Assembly: GCA_030590525.1 (NCBI GenBank)
Contig: JAUUYI010000076.1
Span: forward strand, 1 to 8,364
Reading direction: 5' to 3'
Source of the DNA: Sedimenticola sp.
GTDB taxonomy: Bacteria > Pseudomonadota > Gammaproteobacteria > Chromatiales > Chromatiaceae
Length of the DNA: 8,364 nucleotides
The position numbers and the translations under genes are program-made. The notes beneath the pieces were generated by a model. That model did no database searches. It was not told the DNA's origin and was given only the letters and a program-made list of their open reading frames with translations. Below, piece after piece: positions 1-6,461 of this stretch (its first letter is position 1; each line of letters starts with the position of its first letter).

Positions 1-73
1 AAACCCTTCCCCCTTTCAGACCTCATCACGCAACAGCACTGATCGAATAATTCAATTTCATACTTGTTACCGG

Positions 74-508
74 TTACAGGTGTTGCCGGGCCCAGGCGAC
101 GAGACCGGCTGTATCCATGGCACCGGATACCCGGCCCACCTCCCGGCCGCCACGGAACATAACCAGTGTCGGTATACTGCGAATCCCATACTGGGCAGCC
201 AAGCCCTGGTTCTCCTCGGTATTTACCTTGATCAGTGTTACCTGCGCCTCCAACTGCGACGCCGCCTGTTCGAAGGCCGGTGCCATCATCTTACAGGGGC
301 CACACCAGGGCGCCCAGAAATCAACCAGTATCGGGATATCGCTTCTTTCGATTTGACGGTTGCAACGCGCCTGATCCAGCGACAGGGGTCTGCCTGGAAA
401 AAGGGGTTGGTGGCACTTTCCACACTTGGGGTTTTGCGCCAGTTTGCCAGATGGCACCCGGTTTACCCCGTCACAGTGAGGGCATACGATATGCGATGTA
501 TCAGACAT
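74..508 (-). CDS. trxC: Thioredoxin 2 (TrxC-type, zinc-finger thioredoxin)
   Basis: Protein disulfide reductase of the cytoplasm, 144 aa, the usual TrxC length. The N-terminal segment has two CxxC pairs (C9/C12 in VCPHC and C29/C32 in KCGKC), the zinc-binding module that separates TrxC from TrxA. The thioredoxin fold follows from about residue 45, with the active site WCGPC (C69, C72) and the cis-proline in SIPT (P113). The ATG at 506-508 was chosen because the zinc module begins just after it and AGGAAG lies 8 bases upstream. The reading frame stays open upstream to 700, but those residues do not resemble the family. It is divergently oriented from the DUF692 gene, with 196 bases between the starts. 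In other proteobacteria trxC is often part of the oxidative stress response, but I see no clear regulator site here. Confidence 0.95.
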   Translation of the reverse strand: MSDTSHIVCPHCDGVNRVPSGKLAQNPKCGKCHQPLFPGRPLSLDQARCNRQIERSDIPILVDFWAPWCGPCKMMAPAFEQAASQLEAQVTLIKVNTEENQGLAAQYGIRSIPTLVMFRGGREVGRVSGAMDTAGLVAWARQHL

Positions 509-704
509 GGGTTCTGCTTCCTGTAAAGTTCCTCTGCCCCTGATGTGGGCGTCAGGTGATGACTTTTCAAGGGCTGGATTCCCATCTACCTGATGTGATA
601 ATGCTACAGGCCTGCTTCCTGCTGGGCCGGGCAGCGATATCAACACCCGATATGACCAAATTCGACAGACAGAACTATCCTCTTCAAGGTAAAATATCAC
701 CGAT

Positions 705-1550
705 ATGGCAACACAAAAGAAAAACGGGACCGTGATGCCCTACCTGGGATTCGGCTTGAGGCTACGCAGAGAATACCTGGCGCCGGTGCTGGAATCACAC
801 CCACCGGTGGACTGGCTGGAACTCATCCCGGAAAACTACTTTGAAGCTGACGCATCGATCTCCCGGCAGCTCGACCAGCTGAGTGAGCGCTATCCCCTGG
901 TCCTGCATGGTGTTTCGCTGGCCATCGGCAGCCCCTGGCCGCTCGATCCTGACTACCTGGGCCAGCTCCAAAGATTGATCGAACGGCTCCAGCCGGCCTG
1001 GGTATCGGACCACCTTTGCTGGGATGGTGCCGACGACGTGCAGGGCCGGTTACTGCCTTTGCCTTACTCCGAAGAGACCCTGGATCATGTCGTGCAGCGA
1101 ACGCAGCAGGTTCAGGAGATTCTGGGAAGGCAGATCCTGCTCGAGAACGTCCCTGCGGAGATCCAGACCAGTCAGCCCGAGATGTCGGAAGCAGAATTCG
1201 TTGGCCAGGTGGCAGAGCGCTCCGACTCACTCATCCTGATCGATATCGCAAACCTCCACACCACCAGTACCAACCAGGGCTTCGACCCGATGGCGTATCT
1301 GTTTCAACTGCCCGAGGCGCGGGTGCAGCAGATCCACCTGGCGGGAGCCGTTGCACTCTGTAACGCAGAGGATCCAGGGGGAGAGGGCATTGTAGACCCG
1401 ATCTGGGAATTGTACACAGGGGCCATGGACCATTTTGGCCCTGTCTCCACCCTGATCGAGCGGGTAGACACCATCCCATCTCTCGAAGAGATGGTCAGAG
1501 AAGTCGAAAAAGCCCGCTGCTCCACCCACCGGTATCTATCCAGCGAGTAA
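705..1550 (+). CDS. DUF692 / MNIO-family protein (MbnB/BufB-like), atypical metal site
   Basis: 281 aa, full length for the DUF692 (UPF0276) TIM-barrel family. Characterised members are multinuclear iron oxidases that modify Cys, Asn or Asp residues of ribosomal peptides. Family landmarks are in order: GFGLRLR (15-21), DWLELIPENYF (36-46), LHGVSLAIGS (67-76), WVSDHLCW (99-106), LLPLPYSEE (116-124), LLENV (145-149), DIANLH (180-185), GFDPMAYL (192-199), QIHLAG (209-214) and LIER (250-253). Probable ligands H68, H103, E147, D180, N183, H211 and E252 remain. The usual IDTHD motif is replaced by EDPGG (222-226), so one expected His is missing. The start is uncertain: ATG 705 has only a weak AAGG 14 bases upstream, and ATG 735 also fits. 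No DUF2282 precursor or DUF2063 partner is adjacent. The stop overlaps the start of the glycosyltransferase gene (TAATG). The family assignment is firm; enzymatic activity is uncertain. Confidence 0.88.
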   Translation: MATQKKNGTVMPYLGFGLRLRREYLAPVLESHPPVDWLELIPENYFEADASISRQLDQLSERYPLVLHGVSLAIGSPWPLDPDYLGQLQRLIERLQPAWVSDHLCWDGADDVQGRLLPLPYSEETLDHVVQRTQQVQEILGRQILLENVPAEIQTSQPEMSEAEFVGQVAERSDSLILIDIANLHTTSTNQGFDPMAYLFQLPEARVQQIHLAGAVALCNAEDPGGEGIVDPIWELYTGAMDHFGPVSTLIERVDTIPSLEEMVREVEKARCSTHRYLSSE

Positions 1551-2404
1551 TGCCCGCCCTCCCCTCCGGCGTCTCCGTTATCATCCCCACCTTCGATCGG
1601 GTTGGCCCGCTACAACGGGCCCTCGAATCCGTCCTTGCTCAGACGTTTCAACCACTTGAGATCATCGTAGTCGATGATGGCTCACATGACGGCACCCGGG
1701 AATTGATGACACAACGATTTCCAGAGTGCCGCTATCTCCATCAAGAAAACCAGGGGGTGAGCAACGCCCGCAATCGGGGTATAGAGGCCGCCACCGGTGA
1801 TTGGATCGCCCTGCTTGATTCTGACGATGAGTGGCTCCCAACCAGACTCGCCGCCCAGATGGATCTACTGGGTACCCCGCCGGCCTCTCTTCTGTGTCAC
1901 ACCGAAGAGATTTGGATTCGCAATGGCAAGCGGGTCAACCCGATGAAAAAACATCGCAAACGGGGAGGCTGGATCTTTCAACACTGCCTGCCACTCTGTG
2001 TCATCTCACCATCATCGGCCCTGATTCATCGTTCCCTGCTGGACCGGGTGGGTCTGTTTGATGAGGCCCTCCCCACCTGTGAGGACTATGATCTGTGGCT
2101 GCGCATCTGCGCCCGCCATCCGGTCTCCTATGTAGAGACTCCCCAGGTTCGCAAACATGGCGGGCACCCGGACCAGCTCTCCCGGCTATTCTGGGGAATG
2201 GACCGGTTTCGTCTGAAGGCTCTGGAGAAGATAATCAACAGTGGGGAAATCCATGGAGCGGATCGGACGGCCGCTGTCGACACCCTGACCAAAAAAGCAG
2301 ATATCCTGGCCAAAGGCGCTGTCAAGCGGGGGCGCCAGGAGGAGGCTGAGCGATATCTGGCAATTTCAGCGCAGTACCAGAAAACGGGGCGTGGCATGCG
2401 CTGA
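1550..2404 (+). CDS. Family 2 glycosyltransferase (GT-A fold)
   Basis: 284 aa predicted soluble transferase that would move a sugar from a nucleotide-sugar donor to an unknown acceptor. The GT-A domain opens with VSVIIPTFDR (8-17), followed by the nucleotide-binding VVDDGS (40-45), NQGVSNARNRG (67-77) and the metal-binding DSDDEW (90-95). The acidic CEDYDLWLRI (177-186) carries the likely catalytic-base region (E178/D179). A C-terminal charged, helical tail of about 75 residues (210-284) has no motif I recognise. No transmembrane segment or signal peptide is visible, so it is probably cytoplasmic. Its ATG shares one base with the TAA of the DUF692 gene, which implies translational coupling and a shared pathway. 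There is no other glycan or polysaccharide gene nearby, so a protein or peptide acceptor is possible but unproven. Confidence 0.9.
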   Translation: MPALPSGVSVIIPTFDRVGPLQRALESVLAQTFQPLEIIVVDDGSHDGTRELMTQRFPECRYLHQENQGVSNARNRGIEAATGDWIALLDSDDEWLPTRLAAQMDLLGTPPASLLCHTEEIWIRNGKRVNPMKKHRKRGGWIFQHCLPLCVISPSSALIHRSLLDRVGLFDEALPTCEDYDLWLRICARHPVSYVETPQVRKHGGHPDQLSRLFWGMDRFRLKALEKIINSGEIHGADRTAAVDTLTKKADILAKGAVKRGRQEEAERYLAISAQYQKTGRGMR

Positions 2405-2410
2405 AGCAAG

Positions 2411-2433
2411 GAGAGGCGTAAGCAGGGCCTCTC
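2411..2433. terminator. Possible hairpin between convergent genes
   Basis: Perfect 7-bp inverted repeat (GAGAGGC at 2411-2417, GCCTCTC at 2427-2433) with a 9-base loop. It lies in the 64-base gap between the stop codons of the glycosyltransferase and the GGDEF-EAL gene. There is no T-run on either side, so it is not a canonical Rho-independent terminator. It could slow transcription or protect 3' ends in both directions. Confidence 0.3.
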
Positions 2434-2468
2434 GACGGGATTAACTGGGCGCCTACGGAGAGACACGG

Positions 2469-4469
2469 TTACACTATCAAAGTGGTGGAGCGAAGGGCGG
2501 GAAGCCTGGCTGCTACCTCCTCGTGCAATAAGACGTTTATCTCTTTCGGGGAGACAGGTCTGCTATAGAGATATCCCTGCACCATCTTACAGGCGAGTTC
2601 CCGCAGGAGTTCCCGCTGCTCCACTGTTTCAACCCCCTCTGCAACCATAGTAAGGCCCATCCCTCTGGCCATGGAGATGATCGTTTCAACCAGGCGTGCA
2701 TCCCCCTCATCTTCGACCATATCCCGGATGAATGAGCGGTCTATCTTGAGCAGATTGATCGGGAAATTTCGGAGATAGCTCAGCGCGGAATATCCGGTTC
2801 CAAAATCATCGACAGCCAGCTTGATACCCATATTGCGCAGATCGTGCAGGGTATAGTAAATCCGCTTATCTTCCTCTATCAGCAAAGACTCCGTGATCTC
2901 CAGAACCAGACGCTCGGCCGGGTATCCGGTCTCCTCCAGGATGGCCGCTACCTGCTCCCGGCCAAAGCCACCCTTGAACTGCCGCATCGAGATATTTACC
3001 GCCAGATAGGGGCGGGTCTCCAGCCCCCCCTGTTGCCAGATCACTGCCTCCTCACACGCCCGCTGCAACAGCCAGAGCCCCATATCCACGATGAATCCGG
3101 TCTCTTCCGCCACCGGAATAAAAGTGTCTGGCGCCAGCAACCCCTTTTCCGGATGCCGCCAGCGTAGCAGCGCCTCCACACCGGCGATGGCATTCTGCTT
3201 CAGATCGTAGATGGGCTGATATTCCATGAAAAACTGATTCTGCTTCAAAGCAGAGCGCAAATCCTTGTCCAGCTCCAGAAAGCGGCTGGCCCGGGCGGTC
3301 ATCCTGGAAGTAAAGAATCGAAAGGTGTTCCGCCCCATCTCCTTTGCACGATACATGGCCATATCTGCATTTTTCAGCAACGTGCGCGCATCGTCACCAT
3401 CCCCGGGGCAGAGGGTAATCCCGATACTGGCACTGGTATAGACCTCATGCCCCTGCAACAGGAAGGATCTGGAAAGATTCTCGAGAATCTCTCGCGCAAT
3501 CAATGATGCACGCATTTCATCCGGCAGATAGGGCAACAGCACGGTAAACTCATCCCCGCCAAGACGTGCCACCATATCTGTGGCTCTCACACATTCATTG
3601 ATGCGTACGCCTACCTGTCTGAGCAGTTCATCCCCAAGATCGTGGCCCATGGTATCGTTGATATTCTTGAATCGATCCAGATCGATGAACAGCAGTGCGG
3701 TCAGGCCGCCCGTGCGCTTGCTCTGTGCTACCGCCTCGCTCAGGTGTTCGATGAATTTGGGCCGATTCGGAAGCGTCGTTATCGGGTCATAATTGGCCCG
3801 GAAACGGATCTGTTTCTCACTCTGTTGCAGGGCATGGAAGGTATGCTGTTGCCAGATGATAAAAAAGACGAGAACGGCCGACACGATGGAGAGAATCGCC
3901 AGAGTAGCAATGGTGATCGTTCTAAACCTGCCCATTCTATAACTCTGGAGGGAGAGGATCTGCAGCGCCGTGTCAGCGGCTTCCTGGTAGAGTGCCTGCG
4001 CATCCCGGTTGGCATCAGTGGCCCTCTGCTCCACCAGTTGCAACGTCTGTGGCGATTCGGGAGGAAAATTATAGATGCCATGAGTAATCCACTCCCCGAC
4101 ATCGAAAATAGCCGGGTTGATAGTGGCATGAATCGCAGAAGCACCGATCAGATCGTTGAAACTGTAACTCTCGCGGATCTTTTCCAGATGCTTTTCGATC
4201 TTCTCGACCCCCCCGCGTACAGCCTCGATCTCGTTCCGACCCGGATTACTCTGGGCCATATGCACGGCATAGACCAGTTCTGAAACTTCACTGATGAGTA
4301 AACCCGCATCCCGCTCCTGCCGGGCAAGGGTGATCGGCAGCGCCTCCTCTATCTCTCCCAGCGTCTGGTGTACATAATAGATGGTTGCCGTGGTACCAAT
4401 CAGAATGGTCACAACCAACGTCAGCGAAGTCAGAGAGGTTGCAATAACAATGGACTTCAAGCTCTTCAT
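2469..4469 (-). CDS. Membrane GGDEF-EAL cyclic-di-GMP enzyme with periplasmic sensor region
   Basis: 666 aa inner-membrane signalling protein that could make and/or degrade c-di-GMP. A first TM helix (about 7-32) and a second (about 183-206) bracket a helix-rich periplasmic region of roughly 150 residues that I do not recognise. The GGDEF domain (about 225-390) has an intact GGDEF (304-308), the inhibitory RxxD site (R295-D298) five residues upstream, and DxLTxLPNR-like DPITTLPNR (228-236). The EAL domain (about 400-650) has EALLRW (432-437), N492, E524, DDFGTGYS (554-561), K575, E611 and Q631, which is the complete set of EAL catalytic residues. Both domains therefore look active. It starts 19 bases after the stop of the TAXI binding-protein gene on the same strand, with only a weak AAGG far upstream of its ATG, so it is probably co-transcribed and perhaps coupled. 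The cue is probably presented by that binding protein. Confidence 0.95.
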   Translation of the reverse strand: MKSLKSIVIATSLTSLTLVVTILIGTTATIYYVHQTLGEIEEALPITLARQERDAGLLISEVSELVYAVHMAQSNPGRNEIEAVRGGVEKIEKHLEKIRESYSFNDLIGASAIHATINPAIFDVGEWITHGIYNFPPESPQTLQLVEQRATDANRDAQALYQEAADTALQILSLQSYRMGRFRTITIATLAILSIVSAVLVFFIIWQQHTFHALQQSEKQIRFRANYDPITTLPNRPKFIEHLSEAVAQSKRTGGLTALLFIDLDRFKNINDTMGHDLGDELLRQVGVRINECVRATDMVARLGGDEFTVLLPYLPDEMRASLIAREILENLSRSFLLQGHEVYTSASIGITLCPGDGDDARTLLKNADMAMYRAKEMGRNTFRFFTSRMTARASRFLELDKDLRSALKQNQFFMEYQPIYDLKQNAIAGVEALLRWRHPEKGLLAPDTFIPVAEETGFIVDMGLWLLQRACEEAVIWQQGGLETRPYLAVNISMRQFKGGFGREQVAAILEETGYPAERLVLEITESLLIEEDKRIYYTLHDLRNMGIKLAVDDFGTGYSALSYLRNFPINLLKIDRSFIRDMVEDEGDARLVETIISMARGMGLTMVAEGVETVEQRELLRELACKMVQGYLYSRPVSPKEINVLLHEEVAARLPALRSTTLIV

Positions 4470-4488
4470 TTTCTGAGATAGTTTGCCT

Positions 4489-5502
4489 TCAATTACTGTA
4501 CTCCATCATCCCGGCCTCCCGATAGAAACGCTCGGCGCCCGGATGCAGGGGGATGGCTATGCCATCCAGCGCTGAACTCAGGGTTATCGCCCTGCCCTTC
4601 GCGTGCCCATTGTTCAGCAGTTTGCGGCATTTCCCATTCCAGAGGGCGTTGGTGATCTGATAGATCAGTTCCTCACTCTGAGTGGATGAGATCACCCACT
4701 GGGCATCCACGTTCAGCGTCGCAATGGAACCCACCCCCGGATAAGTGCCGGCTGGAATAGTCCATCTGGAAAAAAAGCGCTGCTCCTGCGCCAGGCGGTC
4801 TGCCTCCAGACCATCGATGGGAATCAACACCGCCCCGGATTCTTCGGCCAGTGAGGAAACCGCGAGGGCAGGATAGCCCGCCACGATAAAAAACGCATCG
4901 AGCTGATTCTGCTGCAACCGTTTGCTGGCCAGGCTTGGCTTTATATACTCCGCTTGGATGTCGTTTTTATCGAGTCCATAGGCCCTGAGCACGATCGTGG
5001 CATCTATCAGGGTGCCCGAGCCAGGCTCGCCCAACGAGACCCGCTTGCCTTCCAGATCGCGCACTGAGCGGATTCCTGCTCCTTTTCGTGCAACCAGATG
5101 GATGCTTTCAGGATAGAGACTGGTGATGGCTCGCAGGCTAGTAATGGGCTCCTTCTCCCTGAAAATGCCGGTCCCCGTATAGGCCCAATAGGCCACATCC
5201 GATTGCACGAAACCAGACTCCAGCTTGTTTTCTTTGATCGCCAGCACATTCGACACCGAGCCATTGGATGACTGGGCAATGGCCAGCAATCCCGGCACGC
5301 CGCAATCCCCCTTTTCGCTGCAGAGTCGGGAGCCCGGTGGATTGCTGATCGCCTTCGCAACCAACACGCCAATCGGGTAATAGGTACCCCCCGCTCCCCC
5401 CGTTCCGATACGAAGGATCGTCATCTCCGGCTGCACGGCAGTAACCGATAAAGAGAGTGCCAGGAGCAGGCACAGGGTAACGATCCGGCCAGTTGTTCGC
5501 AT
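4489..5502 (-). CDS. TAXI-family periplasmic solute-binding protein
   Basis: 337 aa secreted binding protein of the TAXI (TRAP-associated extracytoplasmic immunogenic) family. The signal peptide is MR...R followed by the hydrophobic stretch IVTLCLLLALSLSV, with a likely cleavage after VTA (20-22). The mature part begins with the typical ILRIGTGGAGGTYYPIG, then the family's two-cysteine loop LCSEKGDCGVPG, AQSSNGSVSNV, SLGEPGSGT and a GYPA segment. The length is normal for the family. ATG 5500-5502 is preferred because TAAGG lies about 8-10 bases upstream and the signal peptide starts cleanly there; a GTG at 5544 would add 14 residues without a good ribosome site. TAXI proteins usually deliver ligands such as glutamate or C4-dicarboxylates to TRAP DctQM permeases. 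None is adjacent; the next gene is a GGDEF-EAL sensor, so a sensory rather than transport role is likely. The ligand is unknown. Confidence 0.92.
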   Translation of the reverse strand: MRTTGRIVTLCLLLALSLSVTAVQPEMTILRIGTGGAGGTYYPIGVLVAKAISNPPGSRLCSEKGDCGVPGLLAIAQSSNGSVSNVLAIKENKLESGFVQSDVAYWAYTGTGIFREKEPITSLRAITSLYPESIHLVARKGAGIRSVRDLEGKRVSLGEPGSGTLIDATIVLRAYGLDKNDIQAEYIKPSLASKRLQQNQLDAFFIVAGYPALAVSSLAEESGAVLIPIDGLEADRLAQEQRFFSRWTIPAGTYPGVGSIATLNVDAQWVISSTQSEELIYQITNALWNGKCRKLLNNGHAKGRAITLSSALDGIAIPLHPGAERFYREAGMMEYSN

Positions 5503-5677
5503 AAACGATACCTTACAACAAAGCGGAAGAGATGAAACAATCACTCTATAATACGTTCTGTATCGTTCATCCAGGTTCGATCTTTACCCAAAAACACTGG
5601 GAAGATCAGCCATAATCCATAAATTTCTCTAATAGAAACAAGGCTTACATTCGACATGCTAACGTCGTTCCTGAATA

Positions 5678-6304
5678 ATGTCTAATCACGACCCGCAACC
5701 GGTGAAAAAACCATTTTTCTGTATGGTGATCGCACTCCCGGCTGAGGCACGGCCCCTGAATCACCACTTTGGCCTTATCCGGGACAACAGCCTGTCCCCC
5801 TTCCCGCTCTACCGAAATGCCAATCTGGCACTGGCCATCTCCGGTGTCGGCTGCAATTCAGCCTACCGCACTGCCTGTTGGCTCAATACCCATATTCGAA
5901 CGCCTCAGCGGTGTGGCTGGCTCAATATAGGCATAGCGGGGCACCCCAGCCGCCCCATCGGCCAGGCGGTCCTGGCCCGGGAGATCCGGGATGACACGGG
6001 CACTGGGCGCTGGCTCGCCCACCTGCCAACCGTTTCCAGCTGGGATTCAGACCTGCTCATCTCCCGCTCCGAGCCGGAAAGCGATTACCCCTGCGAGGCA
6101 CTCTACGATATGGAAGCGGCCGGTTTTTTTCGGGCGGCATCCCGCTTTGCCCCGCCTGGCCTGATACACTCCCTGAAAATCATCTCCGACAACCGGGAAC
6201 ACCCGGCGACGGGCCTTAGTGGAAAACAGGTCTCCTGCCTGATCCGGGAACAGCTGAATACGGTGGAACGGTTGCTGCAGCAACTAGGAGCCTGTCGGAC
6301 TTAG
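5678..6304 (+). CDS. Nucleoside phosphorylase / MTA-SAH nucleosidase superfamily protein
   Basis: 208 aa protein of the PNP_UDP_1 fold, which cleaves the glycosidic bond of nucleosides by phosphorolysis or hydrolysis. Seen in sequence: the N-terminal strand MVIALPAEARPL (16-27), the glycine loop ISGVGCNSA (54-62), WLNIGIAGH (81-89), the substrate-binding YDMEAAGFFRAA (143-154) with the ribose-binding-type Glu, and the catalytic-type Asp in IISDN (168-172). It is somewhat shorter than typical MTA/SAH nucleosidases, so the substrate cannot be named. HpnG-like and futalosine-type relatives are alternatives. The ATG at 5678 has no clear ribosome site. The last six codons (LGACRT and the stop) are encoded by the left terminal repeat of the inserted element at 6284-6451; the ancestral end was probably LEKRV with TGA at 6463-6465, overlapping the next gene's start. 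The fold core is untouched, so it is probably still functional. Confidence 0.82.
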   Translation: MSNHDPQPVKKPFFCMVIALPAEARPLNHHFGLIRDNSLSPFPLYRNANLALAISGVGCNSAYRTACWLNTHIRTPQRCGWLNIGIAGHPSRPIGQAVLAREIRDDTGTGRWLAHLPTVSSWDSDLLISRSEPESDYPCEALYDMEAAGFFRAASRFAPPGLIHSLKIISDNREHPATGLSGKQVSCLIREQLNTVERLLQQLGACRT

Positions 6305-6305
6305 G
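6284..6305 (+). repeat. Left terminal inverted repeat of the foldback element
   Basis: Begins CTAGGAGCCTGTCGG and ends TTAGG. It is the exact reverse complement of 6430-6451. It encodes the final residues and the TAG stop (6302-6304) of the upstream phosphorylase-like gene. Confidence 0.92.
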
Positions 6306-6429
6306 ATGAATCTACTGCGGAAAAGCCCTTTTGGCCCATTTTTCCGCTCATTCTCGTTAAATATGAATAACTATTCGCCTCAAATGACTGAAAAAATGGA
6401 CTCAAAATGGCTTTCCCTCGCTACGATCC

Positions 6430-6451
6430 CCTAAGTCCGACAGGCTCCTAG
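6430..6451 (-). repeat. Right terminal inverted repeat of the foldback element
   Basis: Begins CCTAAGTCCGACAGG and ends TCCTAG on the plus strand, matching 6284-6305 in inverted orientation at all 22 positions. It ends 10 bases before the GTG start of the dehydrogenase gene. The purine-rich GAGAAAAGGG (6451-6460) that can serve as a ribosome site starts at its last base. Confidence 0.92.
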
Positions 6452-6461
6452 AGAAAAGGGT

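Larger units (their letters stand above)
6284..6451. mobile_element. MITE-like foldback element inserted at a CTAG site
   Basis: 168-bp non-coding element bounded by perfect 22-bp inverted repeats (6284-6305 and 6430-6451, each ending outward in CTAG). The interior is AT-richer than its neighbours and continues as an imperfect foldback: 6319-6345 resembles the reverse complement of 6391-6416. It has no transposase, so it would depend on an enzyme encoded elsewhere. The insertion hypothesis is supported by the junction. Deleting 164 bases and keeping one CTAG joins CAA to CTA GAG AAA AGG GTG TGA, giving a 4-base GTGA overlap between the upstream stop and the downstream start. CTAG would then be the target duplication. 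The parent insertion-sequence family is not identified from the sequence alone. Confidence 0.85.

Noticed and set aside
1..73. Left-edge sequence downstream of trxC
   Set aside because: Only very short frames and no hairpin with a T-run; nothing that can be supported as a gene or terminator.
509..700. N-terminal extension of the thioredoxin frame to an ATG at 700
   Set aside because: The 64 extra residues do not resemble the family, and the internal ATG at 508 has a good ribosome site and gives the standard TrxC length.
823..1230. Minus-strand open frame of 135 codons within the DUF692 gene
   Set aside because: Arg/Pro/Gly-rich composition typical of a shadow frame in GC-rich coding DNA.
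3642..4283. Plus-strand open frame of 213 codons
   Set aside because: It lies antisense within the GGDEF-EAL gene, which has complete domain motifs; the antisense product resembles nothing.
5503..5544. GTG start 14 codons upstream of the chosen TAXI start
   Set aside because: It lacks a good ribosome site and would place a Cys-containing segment before a signal peptide that already starts cleanly at ATG 5502.
5548..5553. TATTAT (-10-like) on the minus strand upstream of the TAXI gene
   Set aside because: No acceptable -35 hexamer at 16-18 bases; too weak to call a promoter.
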